NCBI RefSeq assembly: GCF_002093115.1
Contig: NZ_NAAD01000011.1
Span: 62,001-126,000 of the forward strand
Length of the DNA stretch: 64,000 nt
DNA from: Geothermobacter hydrogeniphilus
GTDB lineage: Bacteria > Desulfobacterota > Desulfuromonadia > Desulfuromonadales > Geothermobacteraceae
Reading direction: 5' to 3'
Within the stretch, counting starts at the first letter, position 1; each line of letters begins with the position of its first letter. This document shows, in pieces, positions 43,919 to 53,069 of the stretch. The notes beneath the pieces were generated by a model, which was not told the DNA's origin, did no database searches, and was given only the letters and a program-made list of their open reading frames with translations. A program made the translations under genes and the position numbers.

Positions 43919-45115
43919 TCGCTGCCGTTTGATTTCCAGGGCTTCATCAAGCAACCGGTCAGCCAGGGCGGTCTTGCTCATCTGCGGCAGTTCAAGGTTG
44001 CGGCCGTCACGATAGAGCAGACGGACAATATTGGTTTCGACATCGAACCCGGCCCCCTCGCGAGTGACATCGTTGGCGACAATCAGGTCAAGATTCTTGG
44101 CCTTCAGTTTGGCCGCGGCGTGAGCCACCAGCTGGTCGGTCTCGGCGGCAAACCCGATCAACAGCCGCGAACCGTTGAGTTCTCCAAGTTCCGCCAGAAT
44201 ATCCGGATTGCGCTCCAGTTCCAGCAGCGGCGCCTCCCCGGCCCCCTTCTTGATCTTCCGTTCGGCCCGCCTGATCGGCCGATAATCCGCCACCGCGGCC
44301 GCCTTGAAAACCATGCCGGCCTCACCGACGCGGTTCATCACCGCGTCGCGCATCTCAACAGCACTGGTCACCGGAATAAATTCCGCCACCGCCGGCCGCG
44401 GCAGACAGGTCGGACCGCTGACCAGCAACACCCGCGCGCCGCGCCGGGCCGCGGCGGCGGCAATCGCGTAGCCCATCTTCCCGGAGGAATAATTGCTGAT
44501 GTAGCGCACCGGATCGATCTCTTCGCGGGTCGGACCGGCCGTGACCAGCACGGTTTCACCGGCAAGATCGGCCGGACGCAACAGACCCCGGGCCGCCTCC
44601 AGAATCGCCTCCGGTTCCGGCAGCTTGCCCTTCCCCTGCCAGCCGCAGGCCAGTTCACCGACCACCGGCTCGATAAAATGGTAGCCCAGTTCGACCAGGG
44701 TCGCCTGGTTGCGCTGGTAGAGGGGATTTTCATACATGTTGACGTTCATCGCCGGGGCGAACAGAACCGGAGCACGGGTCGCCATCAGGGTCGTACTGAG
44801 CAGATCGTCGGCAAGACCGGACGCGACCTTGCCGACCAGGTTGGCGGTAGCCGGAGCGATCACCATCAGGTCCGCCCGGTCAGCAAGGGAAATATGGCCG
44901 ATTTCACGCTCCTGCAGCAGATTGAACAGCTCGCAGTGGACCGGGTTCCCGCTCAGGGTCTGAAAGGTCAGCGGGGTGACGAACTCGGCGGCGTTGCGGG
45001 TCATCACCACCTGCACCTCGGCACCTGCCTTGACGAACAGGCGAACCAGTTCGGCAGCCTTGTAGGCCGCGATGCCACCGCAGACCCCGATAACGACCTG
45101 TTTTCCGGAAAACAT
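43907..45115 (-). CDS. coaBC: Bifunctional CoaBC (phosphopantothenoylcysteine decarboxylase/synthase)
   Basis: This 402-residue enzyme covers two steps of coenzyme A synthesis. The flavin-dependent CoaC half (about 1-185) has GGIAAYKAAELVR, MVIAPATANLVGK, FAPAMNVNMYENP and the active-site Cys in ELACGWQGKGK. The CoaB half (about 190-400) begins VLVTAGPTREEIDPVRYISN and has the nucleotide-binding FAAETD and ANDVTREGAGF segments. The ATG at 45115 has AAGGAG six bases upstream. It leads into a minus-strand run with an MBL hydrolase and an HD-domain protein. Confidence 0.96.
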   Translation of the reverse strand: MFSGKQVVIGVCGGIAAYKAAELVRLFVKAGAEVQVVMTRNAAEFVTPLTFQTLSGNPVHCELFNLLQEREIGHISLADRADLMVIAPATANLVGKVASGLADDLLSTTLMATRAPVLFAPAMNVNMYENPLYQRNQATLVELGYHFIEPVVGELACGWQGKGKLPEPEAILEAARGLLRPADLAGETVLVTAGPTREEIDPVRYISNYSSGKMGYAIAAAAARRGARVLLVSGPTCLPRPAVAEFIPVTSAVEMRDAVMNRVGEAGMVFKAAAVADYRPIRRAERKIKKGAGEAPLLELERNPDILAELGELNGSRLLIGFAAETDQLVAHAAAKLKAKNLDLIVANDVTREGAGFDVETNIVRLLYRDGRNLELPQMSKTALADRLLDEALEIKRQRSEG

Positions 45116-45153
45116 GTCCAACTCCTTTATTGAACCTGATTCAGGCTGTAAAT

Positions 45154-45777
45154 TCAGCCGCCGATGAACGGATTGACCTGTTTCTCCCGGCCGATGGTGG
45201 TGTCGGGGCCATGCCCGCAATGAACGACGGTGTCATCCGGAAGAACCAGCAGTTTACGGCGGATGCCGGAAATCAGCTGTTCAAAGTTACCGCCCGGAAG
45301 GTCGGTTCGGCCCACCGAACCGGCAAACAGCACATCCCCGGCGAACAGATGGCCCGCCCCGTAAAGACAGATGCTGCCGGCCGAATGCCCCGGAACATGG
45401 GAAATGTCAAAATGGAGCCTGCCGACGTCGATCCGGTCTCCTTCGGCAACCAGGCGTGTCGGTTGCGGCGACTCCGTGGTCTGCAGGCCGTAAAGGGCCG
45501 CCTGACTCACGGCCAGTTCAATCAGCGGCACATCGTCAGCATGCATGCACAGTTCGGCGCCGGTCTCCTCGACCAGTTTGCAGTTGGCGCCGATATGATC
45601 GAAATGGCCGTGCGTGTTGACGATCGTCCGTACCTTCAGTCCGGAGTCGGAAATTCCTTTCAGGATAAGCTCCGCGTCACTTCCCGGGTCAACCAGCATC
45701 GCCTCCCGGGTTTCTTCGCAACCGACCAGGAAACAGTTCACCTGCAGGGGACCGACAGGCCAGGCATGGATAATCAT
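45154..45777 (-). CDS. Metallo-beta-lactamase fold hydrolase (glyoxalase II-like)
   Basis: This 207-residue hydrolase has the zinc motif THGHFDHIG (about 55-63), a downstream His in VPGHSAGSIC, the Asp in FAGDVLFAGSVGRTDL, and a C-terminal His in HCGHGPDTTIG. The short form lacks the C-terminal helical domain of true glyoxalase II, so the substrate may be another thioester or sulfur compound. Its ATG overlaps the stop of the upstream HD-domain gene (ATGA), so the two are cotranslated. Confidence 0.9.
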   Translation of the reverse strand: MIIHAWPVGPLQVNCFLVGCEETREAMLVDPGSDAELILKGISDSGLKVRTIVNTHGHFDHIGANCKLVEETGAELCMHADDVPLIELAVSQAALYGLQTTESPQPTRLVAEGDRIDVGRLHFDISHVPGHSAGSICLYGAGHLFAGDVLFAGSVGRTDLPGGNFEQLISGIRRKLLVLPDDTVVHCGHGPDTTIGREKQVNPFIGG

Positions 45778-46904
45778 GGTTCATCCTCGTCATTGGAAAA
45801 GAGGTTGAGGCTTTTGCCCTTGAGTTGTTCGGCCAGGGAGAAACTGAGAGGGTCGCTGTGCTTCTCCCGACTGTTTTTCTTCACCTCACGCGTACCCGGA
45901 ATCAGCGGCAGCGGCTTAACCCTGGCGGGAGGTTCACTGTTTTCTTCATCGGACGTCGTGTCGCCCTTGAAAAAATAGCGGTCATAGAGCCGATGGTAAC
46001 TGGTCCAGCTTCCCTCGCGATGGCTGTCTTTTTCGATATGACTGCGAATACCGTTCATCTTCGAATCGAGGTCGTCAATGAAATTCAGCACCACCGCCTC
46101 AAGGGTCTTGGGGCGTTTGGGGGATCCGTATTCATACTGGCCGTGGTGAGAAAGCAGCAGATGCTTCAGATGCACCGCCAGCGGCCGGGGAAAATCATCC
46201 AGCCGGACAAGCCGTTGTTCCAGCATTTCAACACCGATGATGATGTGTCCGAGCAACTTGCCTTCATCGGTGTAATCAAAGCTGCGGCGATAACTGAGTT
46301 CGGCAACTTTGCCGACATCATGCAGCAGGGCACCGACCACCAGCAGGTCGCGATCCAGCTCGGGGTAATGCCCGGCGACCTTGTCGATCAGCTCGGCAAT
46401 CGACAGGGAATGCTCCAGCAGGCCGCCGAGATAAACATGGTGCATCGACTTGGCTGCCGGCGCGCTGCTGTAGCCCCGCAAAAAATCCTCATCGGCGAGA
46501 AACAGTTCCATCAGAGCCCGCAGATGAGGATTCCGCAGCCCGTCGACCAACTGCCGCAACTGTTCGATCAACTGTTCGGGCGATTGACTGGATGTCGGCA
46601 GAAAATCCCCCAGGTCAACCTCCGCTTCCGGAAGCTTGCGCAGATCCTGAACCACCAGCTGCATTTTCCCGAGATAGACGCTGGCCTTGGCCTGAACCTG
46701 GATGACATCGTCCTTTTCGAACCGGGAGGCGATTTCATCGACCCCGTCCCAGACTCGACCTTCGACTTCTCCGGTCCGGTCCATCAGTTTCAGAGTCAGG
46801 TAGGGTTTGCCGTTCTTGGCCATGGCCGTAACCTTGTCACGAACCAGGAAACTGCTTTCAACCCAGTCCCGCTCACGAATCGTGTTGACAAAAACCTTTT
46901 TCAC
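45774..46904 (-). CDS. OB-fold/HD-domain protein, YhaM-like 3'-5' exoribonuclease
   Basis: This 376-residue protein has an N-terminal OB-fold nucleic-acid-binding domain (about 10-95, YLTLKLMDRTGEVEGRVWD by its ends YLTLKL and GRVWD) and an HD metal-dependent phosphohydrolase domain (about 150-300). The HD ligands are visible in HHVYLGGLLEHSLS, LLHDVGK and LLLSHHGQYEYGSP. The arrangement matches YhaM, which trims RNA from the 3' end. A charged tail of about 60 residues follows. It overlaps the oxidoreductase gene upstream by 4 nt. Confidence 0.87.
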   Translation of the reverse strand: MKKVFVNTIRERDWVESSFLVRDKVTAMAKNGKPYLTLKLMDRTGEVEGRVWDGVDEIASRFEKDDVIQVQAKASVYLGKMQLVVQDLRKLPEAEVDLGDFLPTSSQSPEQLIEQLRQLVDGLRNPHLRALMELFLADEDFLRGYSSAPAAKSMHHVYLGGLLEHSLSIAELIDKVAGHYPELDRDLLVVGALLHDVGKVAELSYRRSFDYTDEGKLLGHIIIGVEMLEQRLVRLDDFPRPLAVHLKHLLLSHHGQYEYGSPKRPKTLEAVVLNFIDDLDSKMNGIRSHIEKDSHREGSWTSYHRLYDRYFFKGDTTSDEENSEPPARVKPLPLIPGTREVKKNSREKHSDPLSFSLAEQLKGKSLNLFSNDEDEP

Positions 46905-48490
46905 AAAACCTCCCGGTCTCCAACCTGCTTGATAATCTGTTCGGCGGCTTTAAGTCCATCCAGGGCCGCGCTCATGATACCTCCGGCATAACCGGCGCCC
47001 TCACCGGCCGGATAAAGACCGGGATGTGAAAGGGATTCTCCGGAAACATCTCTTACGATCCGCAGCGGGGCCGAGGTCCGGCTCTCTATCCCGATCAACA
47101 CCGCCTCGGCGGTCATGAACCCCCGCATCCGTCGATCGAAACGAACAATTCCCTGCTGCAGGGCGTCGACCAGATCGGACGGCAGCAATTCCCGCAGATC
47201 GGCCGAGGTCAACCCCGGTCTGCAGTCGCCACACAACGGCCCCTGCCCGCGACCAAGAAAAGCCATCAGGTTCTGGGCCGGAGCCCGATAGCCGCCGCCA
47301 CCGGCCTTGAAGGCCCGCTCTTCCAGCCGCTGCTGGTAAAACATGCCGGCCAGAACCCCGGAACCGTAATCGCGTTGATCAACACTGACCACCAGGGCAC
47401 TGTTGGAGCGCTCCGAGTCACGTCGGTAATGGCTCATGCCGTTGACCGCCAGGCGTTCCGACTCGGAGGAGGCATTGATCACCTCGCCGCCGGGACACAT
47501 ACAGAAACTGTAAACCCCACGACCACTCTTCGCGTCGTTCCATGCCAACCGATAATCGGCGGCCGGCAGCTTCGGATGACGATCGAGGCCGTACTGAATA
47601 CGATTTATCAGGACGGCGGGATGCTCAACCCGCAGTCCGAGGGCAAACGGCTTGGCTTCGAGCTGAACACCGGATGACGACAGCATAGCATAAGTATCCC
47701 GGGCACTGTGCCCCGGCGCCAGAACCAGGGCATCACAGGAGACTTCATCGGCATCATTGATCAGGCCGCCGACAACCCGGCCACGGGAGACCTGCAGCCC
47801 GCTGAGACGACTGGAGAACCTGACATCGACACCGAGGCGCTGCAACTCTCCACGAAAACGGACCAAGACCCCGCGCAGGCGGTCAGTGCCGACATGGGGT
47901 TTGGCATCGACCAGGATCGATTCGGGGGCGCCGCAGTCAACCAGGGTCCGCAGGATGGTACGGATGCCGGGATGGTTGACGCGGGTGGTCAGTTTACCGT
48001 CGGAAAAGGTTCCGGCGCCACCCTCCCCGAACTGAACATTGCTTCGTTCATCAAGACAACCATCCGTCCAGAACCGTTCGACATCCGAGAGGCGCTCTTC
48101 CACCGGCCGCCCCCGTTCCAGCAGGGTGACCGCAACGCCATGGCGGGCAAGATTCCAGGCGGCAAAAAGCCCTGCCGGCCCCATACCGACAACCAGCACC
48201 CGCAACGGAACAGCGAGACGCTTGGCGGGGACCGGAACAATCTCTTCTTCCCTGGAAAGACGCCTGTTGCGCCGTTGGCGCCGCAACAGGGCATCCTCAT
48301 CGGCCACACTGAAACGAACGGTAAAAACCCGCAGCACCAGTGGGCGTTTGCGGGCATCAATGGAGCGCCTGACAACCCTGAAACCAGACAATTCTGCCGG
48401 ATCAAGATCCAGTGCGCGGGCCGTCTCAACCGGCAGCTCCGATTCATCCTGATCGAGCCGCAACGCGACTTCACGCAACAGAAGGGCCAT
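46901..48490 (-). CDS. FAD-dependent oxidoreductase (COG2509-type dehydrogenase)
   Basis: This 529-residue protein has a small N-terminal domain (about 1-90) and then a Rossmann fold with GMGPAGLFAAWNLA (about 99-112), followed by an ERGRPVEER segment. QFGEGGAGTFSDGKL and VLAPGHSARDTY are typical of this family. The C-terminal FAD motif is AGEGAGYAGGIMSAALDG. A CxCPGGEV stretch is also conserved in the family. The physiological substrate is not known. The ATG at 48490 lies 22 nt after the kinase stop; a TTG start ten codons upstream is less likely. Confidence 0.88.
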   Translation of the reverse strand: MALLLREVALRLDQDESELPVETARALDLDPAELSGFRVVRRSIDARKRPLVLRVFTVRFSVADEDALLRRQRRNRRLSREEEIVPVPAKRLAVPLRVLVVGMGPAGLFAAWNLARHGVAVTLLERGRPVEERLSDVERFWTDGCLDERSNVQFGEGGAGTFSDGKLTTRVNHPGIRTILRTLVDCGAPESILVDAKPHVGTDRLRGVLVRFRGELQRLGVDVRFSSRLSGLQVSRGRVVGGLINDADEVSCDALVLAPGHSARDTYAMLSSSGVQLEAKPFALGLRVEHPAVLINRIQYGLDRHPKLPAADYRLAWNDAKSGRGVYSFCMCPGGEVINASSESERLAVNGMSHYRRDSERSNSALVVSVDQRDYGSGVLAGMFYQQRLEERAFKAGGGGYRAPAQNLMAFLGRGQGPLCGDCRPGLTSADLRELLPSDLVDALQQGIVRFDRRMRGFMTAEAVLIGIESRTSAPLRIVRDVSGESLSHPGLYPAGEGAGYAGGIMSAALDGLKAAEQIIKQVGDREVL

Positions 48491-48512
48491 AGGTCGTATC
48501 CCGTGGCTGCCG

Positions 48513-49673
48513 TCAGGCAACCGGCAGTTCGATCAGAAACCGGGCGCCGGCATCGACTGCGTTTTCAACCCGGATCCGCCCCCCAAGGGTCTTGACGATG
48601 CGCAACACCACCGAAAGGCCGAACCCGGTTCCCTTGCTCTTGGTGGTGAAAAAGGGATCAAAGATCTGACTGAGATGCTCCTCCGGAATCCCCGCGCCGG
48701 TGTCGCTGACCTCAATCTGCAGCACCTGATCGGCTCGACCGAGATGAATTTTAAGCCGACCGCCGTCCGGCATTTCATGCAGAGCGTTGGCGATCAGGTT
48801 GGAGAAGATCTGTTTCACTTCTTCGGGATCGGCCATGAACGGCTCGGCGGGGACCAGGGCGACATCCAGCTCGATTTTCTGGGCACGCAGCTGATCGCTG
48901 AAAGATTCCAGGACCGAACGGATCAGATCCGGCAGATTCACCTCAGACCGCGGTCCGAGCGGCTGGTTGCTGGTCGCCAGCAGTTTGACCAGCAGCTCGT
49001 CGATGCGATCAACCTCGTTGATGATCTTGTCGGCGTAGGTCACCAGTTCAGAGTCGTTCTGCACCGCACCGCGCAGCACCTGGGCAAACAGGCTGATCGA
49101 ATTAAGCGGGTTGCGGATTTCATGAGCCATGCCGGCCGAGACATGGCCCAGGGCCGCCAGCTTCTCGGCCTGCAGAATTTCCGCGTGGGCCCGTTCCAGT
49201 TCCCGGCTTTTCTCTTCGACCCGGTGTTCCAGCTCAAGGTTCCACTCTTCGACCTCGCGCAGCAACCGCTCCCGCTCGCGACGCAATTCAAGATTGTTCA
49301 GTTCGATGCGGCGCAGGCGCAAGACCTGCTCAATACGATCAATGAGGTCGTGATTGGAGAAGGGCTTGAGAATATAGTCCGAAGCCCCGGCCTTCATCAG
49401 TTCAACAGCGATTTCCTCACTGCCCTTGCCGGTGAACATCACCACGTAACTGGAGGGGTACTCCTCACGGATCAACTTGAGAGCTGTCAGACCATCCATT
49501 TTCGGCATCATGTAGTCGAGCAGAACAACACTCGGCTGATGCCGACGCACCAGCTCAACCCCGGCAACACCATCTTCGGCGGTGTGAACTTCGTAACCAC
49601 GGCTGGTCAGAATCATCGATGTCAGTTCGAGAATGATGCGCTCATCATCGACGACGACAATGCAATCTTTCAT
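48513..49673 (-). CDS. Histidine kinase with N-terminal receiver domain
   Basis: This 386-residue cytoplasmic protein has a receiver domain first (about 1-120, phosphoacceptor Asp in VVLLDYMMPKMDG), a coiled coil (about 125-170), a HisKA domain (GMAHEIRNPLNSI), and an HATPase domain ([27 protein letters not shown]). It has no membrane segments. Such receiver-kinase fusions take phosphate or interaction cues from another kinase and pass them on. The ATG at 49673 directly starts the receiver; GGAGG lies 12 bases upstream. A universal stress protein and two response regulators lie close by on the same strand. Confidence 0.92.
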   Translation of the reverse strand: MKDCIVVVDDERIILELTSMILTSRGYEVHTAEDGVAGVELVRRHQPSVVLLDYMMPKMDGLTALKLIREEYPSSYVVMFTGKGSEEIAVELMKAGASDYILKPFSNHDLIDRIEQVLRLRRIELNNLELRRERERLLREVEEWNLELEHRVEEKSRELERAHAEILQAEKLAALGHVSAGMAHEIRNPLNSISLFAQVLRGAVQNDSELVTYADKIINEVDRIDELLVKLLATSNQPLGPRSEVNLPDLIRSVLESFSDQLRAQKIELDVALVPAEPFMADPEEVKQIFSNLIANALHEMPDGGRLKIHLGRADQVLQIEVSDTGAGIPEEHLSQIFDPFFTTKSKGTGFGLSVVLRIVKTLGGRIRVENAVDAGARFLIELPVA

Positions 49674-49751
49674 CTCGCTGTCCACCCTCCCCATCCAAGA
49701 GAACCCGAACCTACAGGGTATAATCGCTGATTCTGGATAAAGACACAAGAT

Positions 49752-49791
49752 ACCCCCTGTTTCAGCATTCTGACAAGTGGAAACAGGGGGT
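49752..49791 (-). terminator. Hairpin downstream of the universal stress protein gene
   Basis: A perfect 12-bp stem (ACCCCCTGTTTC/GAAACAGGGGGT) with a 16-nt loop lies 50 nt past the stop codon of the minus-strand usp gene. The T tract is poor, so it may be a weak terminator or mRNA stabiliser. Confidence 0.6.
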
Positions 49792-49842
49792 TGGGTCGAT
49801 CAGGAAAGGCGGGAGGCGGTTTTCATCAGGCGGGCGGCACCA

Positions 49843-50295
49843 TCAGTCATCACCCCGGCAGTGAACCGTCATGACCGGAACTGGCGACTTTCGAACCACC
49901 TTTTCGGCGGTGCTGCCGAACAGGACATGGTCAAGACCGGTTCGACCGTGGGTACCCATGACGATCAGGTCGGCGGATATTTCAACGGCCTTCTTGATGA
50001 TCTCATCATAGGGAATACCCGGAACGACAAAGGTCGAAACCGCTTCGTAATCACCAACATGCGTTCGACAGAATCGCTCCATCATCTTCTGCGCGCCCTG
50101 CTCGATTTCCTCTTCGAGTTTTTCGAAGGTAATGTGGGGAACGTAGAAACCGCGAAGATCAACCGGTTCGTTGATCACATGAATAATTCCCAGTTGCGCG
50201 TTGAACTTCCGCGCCAGCAACAGGGCATGGCCAAAGGCGAAGTCCGAACTGTCGGAGAAATCCGTAGCGTAGAGAATGTTCCTGAAATCTTCCAT
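49843..50295 (-). CDS. Universal stress protein, UspA family, ATP-binding type
   Basis: This 150-residue single-domain USP begins ILYATDFSDSSDFA and carries the ATP-binding motif G-x2-G-x9-GS (GTHGRTG then GSTAEKVV, about 112-128). Such proteins are induced under starvation or stress and bind ATP. Start and length are typical. It lies between the receiver-kinase and a single-domain response regulator, and may be a stress output of that signalling cluster (inference). Confidence 0.93.
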   Translation of the reverse strand: MEDFRNILYATDFSDSSDFAFGHALLLARKFNAQLGIIHVINEPVDLRGFYVPHITFEKLEEEIEQGAQKMMERFCRTHVGDYEAVSTFVVPGIPYDEIIKKAVEISADLIVMGTHGRTGLDHVLFGSTAEKVVRKSPVPVMTVHCRGDD

Positions 50296-50334
50296 GGCTC
50301 TTCCCCCTTCTCCCCCGAAACAACGACGGGGAAT

Positions 50335-50703
50335 TCAGTTGGCGATCTTGCGCATGACTGACTTCAACTCGTCGAGCTTGACCGGCTTATGGATATATTC
50401 AAACGCCCCCAGGTTCATGGCTTCCAGATAGGATTCGACGCCGCCATACGCGGTAATCATGATGACATGGGTTCCCGGGTGATGATTGTGAATTTCACGA
50501 AGAAAGCTCAGACCATTCATCTCCGGCATGTTGATATCACTGATGACCAGGCTGACCGGTTCCCGGCTGAGGTATTCAAGTGCTTCCCCGGCATTGGCGG
50601 CACTGCTGACCTGGTAACCTTCCTGACTGAGCAGTTTGCTCAGACCGATACGCGCATTTTCCTCATCATCAACGATGAGAACTGTTTTGATTTCCTCTCC
50701 CAA
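50335..50703 (-). CDS. Single-domain response regulator (CheY-like)
   Basis: This 122-residue receiver-only protein has the acidic pair in LIVDDEENA, phosphoacceptor Asp in LVISDINMPEMNG, Thr/Ser switch in VIMITAYGG and the Lys in YIHKPVKLDE. There is no output domain. The start is a TTG at 50703 (in LGEEIKTV), with GGGAG seven bases upstream; the next upstream ATG would add an unrelated 20-residue leader. It could relay phosphate from the nearby receiver-kinase. Its own partner is unknown. Confidence 0.88.
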   Translation of the reverse strand: MGEEIKTVLIVDDEENARIGLSKLLSQEGYQVSSAANAGEALEYLSREPVSLVISDINMPEMNGLSFLREIHNHHPGTHVIMITAYGGVESYLEAMNLGAFEYIHKPVKLDELKSVMRKIAN

Positions 50704-50823
50704 TGACAATCTCCCGGTTAGACTCTTCTTTAACAACCCTAGCACGACACGGGCCGATGTCAATCACGCGCCAACGCGATCACGACAACATTTTCCATTT
50801 ATTTTTCAACATGTTGGATACAT

Positions 50824-51633
50824 TCAACGAAAAGAACACCAGTTTTCCAGCAAGGCTTCAAACAACTGCCCGAACGGCCCGGACGCGGAGGCGCCGGCCG
50901 CCAGCACCTCCCGGTGGTCGAGGCTGGCGGCCGTCAGTCCGGCGGCAAGGTTGGTCACCAGCGCCAGACCGACAACCTGCAGGCCACAGGCTGCCGCCAT
51001 AATGGCCTCCGGCACCATCGACATGGAAACCACATCGGCACCGAGCCTACGCAGCATTTCAATTTCTGCGGGTGTTTCATAGCTCGGCCCCGGCAGGGCG
51101 GCCAGAACTCCCCGCTGCAGGTTGATCCCCGCCGGTCCGGCGACGGCAGCCAGGCAGTCAAAAACATCCTGTCGATAAAGACGGCTTAAATCGACAAACC
51201 GCGGGGGAACCTCACCGGCAAGAGGGTTGTCGCCAAGCAGGTTGAGATGATCACGGAGCAGGACAAACGTCCCCGGCGTCATCTCCCGCGAAATCCCCCC
51301 GACGGCACTAGTAATCAGCAACCGGTCAACCGCAAGGGCTTTAGCGAGACGGACGGGAAAGGCGGCCTGACGCGCACTCAACCCCTGGTAGCAGTGAAAA
51401 CGGCCGGCAAAAGCCAGAACGCGACGATCGCGAACCCGCAGGCAGAGAAGGCGGCCGGAGTGACCGGGTACAGGTGCGGCCGGGACACCCGGAAGATCAC
51501 CGAAGGGCAACTCGCCAAGAACTTCACCGGAGGAAGCGGCATCAAAACCGGAGCCGAGAATAACGGCCAGGTCATAGTCTATGCTGCCGAACCGGCTGCG
51601 CACCAGGTCGGCAGCGGCTTGTATCTGAGGCAT
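50824..51633 (-). CDS. Purine nucleoside phosphorylase
   Basis: This 269-residue enzyme splits purine nucleosides with phosphate to free base and ribose-1-phosphate. The trimeric PNP pattern is clear: VILGSGFD, VPGHSGRL, FAGRFHCYQG, ITSAVGGIS, the GPSYETPAEIEML substrate loop, SMSMVPEA, and VTNLAAG near residue 225. Length and residues suit the inosine/guanosine type. It sits 2 nt downstream of a zinc-ribbon response regulator, so it is cotranscribed with signalling genes. A second phosphorylase for methylthioadenosine is encoded nearby. Confidence 0.92.
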   Translation of the reverse strand: MPQIQAAADLVRSRFGSIDYDLAVILGSGFDAASSGEVLGELPFGDLPGVPAAPVPGHSGRLLCLRVRDRRVLAFAGRFHCYQGLSARQAAFPVRLAKALAVDRLLITSAVGGISREMTPGTFVLLRDHLNLLGDNPLAGEVPPRFVDLSRLYRQDVFDCLAAVAGPAGINLQRGVLAALPGPSYETPAEIEMLRRLGADVVSMSMVPEAIMAAACGLQVVGLALVTNLAAGLTAASLDHREVLAAGASASGPFGQLFEALLENWCSFR

Positions 51634-51635
51634 TT

Positions 51636-52175
51636 TCAGGAGTCCAGGAGTCGATTGACCCGTTGCAGGAGGTGTTCGGGCCGGAATGACTTGTTGAGGA
51701 AATCGTCGGCGCCGGCCAGGGTGACCTTGCGCGCCTCTTCTTCACCACGGAACACGCTGCTCATGGCCAGCAGGCGGGTATTTCTGATCGCCGGATCGGA
51801 ACGGATCGCCCGGATCAGCTGGTAACCGTCCATCCTGGGCAATTTCAGGTCAAGAATCACCAGGTCGGGCACTTCCCGCCGAATCACTTCAAGAGCTTCC
51901 GCGCCATCTCCGGCCTTGAAAATTTCGATATCAAGCGGCTGCAGAATATCAAGCACCACTTCGCGGAAGAAACGCGCATCATCGACCACCACCACCTTGC
52001 TGCGGCGCCCGCAACTGCCATGGGTTCCCGATTTCTGATCCGCCGATTGCCGTGCCCTGAGGCGGACCTCAAAACCGGACTGGCATTTCGGGCACTTGAC
52101 TCGCGCCACCTCGCGATTGATTTTCGAGGCGTCAATGCGATACCTGGCGGAACAATTGGGACATTGGATGATCAT
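51636..52175 (-). CDS. Response regulator with N-terminal zinc-ribbon (MJ0042-type)
   Basis: This 179-residue protein fuses a zinc ribbon with CPNC (5-8) and CPKC (about 28-31) pairs, a short basic linker (about 40-62), and a CheY-like receiver with Asp in LVILDLKLPRMDG and Lys in DFLNKSFRPE. There is no DNA-binding output. The ATG at 52175 begins MIIQCPNC; an upstream TTG is less likely. Ribbon-plus-receiver proteins occur in delta-type bacteria, with roles mainly unknown. It directly precedes the purine nucleoside phosphorylase. Confidence 0.88.
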   Translation of the reverse strand: MIIQCPNCSARYRIDASKINREVARVKCPKCQSGFEVRLRARQSADQKSGTHGSCGRRSKVVVVDDARFFREVVLDILQPLDIEIFKAGDGAEALEVIRREVPDLVILDLKLPRMDGYQLIRAIRSDPAIRNTRLLAMSSVFRGEEEARKVTLAGADDFLNKSFRPEHLLQRVNRLLDS

Positions 52176-52317
52176 GACGCGCAAGCCTCACTCAACCGGG
52201 GCATTACGGAAACGGTCCATGAAACAGTATCGGCCGACGGGGATAAGAGTTTAGCAGAACCTGGTGACCACTTCCAACCTGCATCAGCATTTTCTGCTGA
52301 CAACAGCGGGGCGATCC

Positions 52318-53058
52318 TCACTTCAACAGTTTCAGATACTGGCTGGCGAGGCGTCCCCGATCCGATTCCGGGGCGATATCGATGACCCGGGAAAACTCAT
52401 CCCGGGCCTCTTTCATCTTTTTCTGCCGCATGTAGGACATGCCGAGGCGGTAGTGCGCCTCAAGATAATTCGGCACGAAAACCACGGCTTTCCGGTATTC
52501 GACGATTGCGAGATCGGGCTTGTCAAGCGCGTCGTAGGCCTCACCGAGGTAAAGACGGGCCTGCGGATACTGAGGATTGATCTGCAATGCGCGCTGGCAG
52601 GATTCAACGGCGTCAATATATTTTCCCAGCTTGATCTGCGCAACCGCCATACCGGTCCGGGCGACCTCGGGGGAGCCGAACAGCAGGTTGTCGGCCGCCA
52701 GGCGGAAATGCCGCAAAGCATCCTCCCAGCGTTGCATATCAAGATAGAGCGCCCCGAGGTTGTTGCGGATCTTCGGGTCGCCATGGGAATATTCAAGAGC
52801 CTTGAGATACTGCCCCTCGGCCAGTTCATAGGCCTTTTTTCGGTGATAGGCCTGGGCCAGTCCGGAACGGATGTCCGGGTTCTCGGGATCATCTTCGACG
52901 GCCAGCAGGAATTCTTTCAGGGCCTTGGTCGGGTTCCCCTCCTGCAGGTAAGAGAACCCGAGGGTTTCGTGGACACTGGCATCTTTCTTCACGTCGGCAA
53001 CCGGGGTACAGGCCACCGGCAGCAACAGCGCCAGAACAATCAGAAGACGGAGCACCAT
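52318..53058 (-). CDS. TPR-repeat lipoprotein, PilF/PilW-like
   Basis: This 246-residue exported protein has a lipoprotein-like leader ending LLPVAC and about six tetratricopeptide repeats. The repeats are recognisable by ALKEFLLAVEDDPENPDIRSGLA-type spacing, with YLKALEYS, HFRLAAD, SCQRALQINP and YRKAVVFVP as repeat helices. The lipobox has Pro at -3, so lipidation is likely but not sure. PilF/PilW homologues help assemble type IV pilus secretins. No pilus genes are in the window, so that role is only a family-based suggestion. Confidence 0.82.
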   Translation of the reverse strand: MVLRLLIVLALLLPVACTPVADVKKDASVHETLGFSYLQEGNPTKALKEFLLAVEDDPENPDIRSGLAQAYHRKKAYELAEGQYLKALEYSHGDPKIRNNLGALYLDMQRWEDALRHFRLAADNLLFGSPEVARTGMAVAQIKLGKYIDAVESCQRALQINPQYPQARLYLGEAYDALDKPDLAIVEYRKAVVFVPNYLEAHYRLGMSYMRQKKMKEARDEFSRVIDIAPESDRGRLASQYLKLLK

Positions 53059-53069
53059 GGCATCACCCC

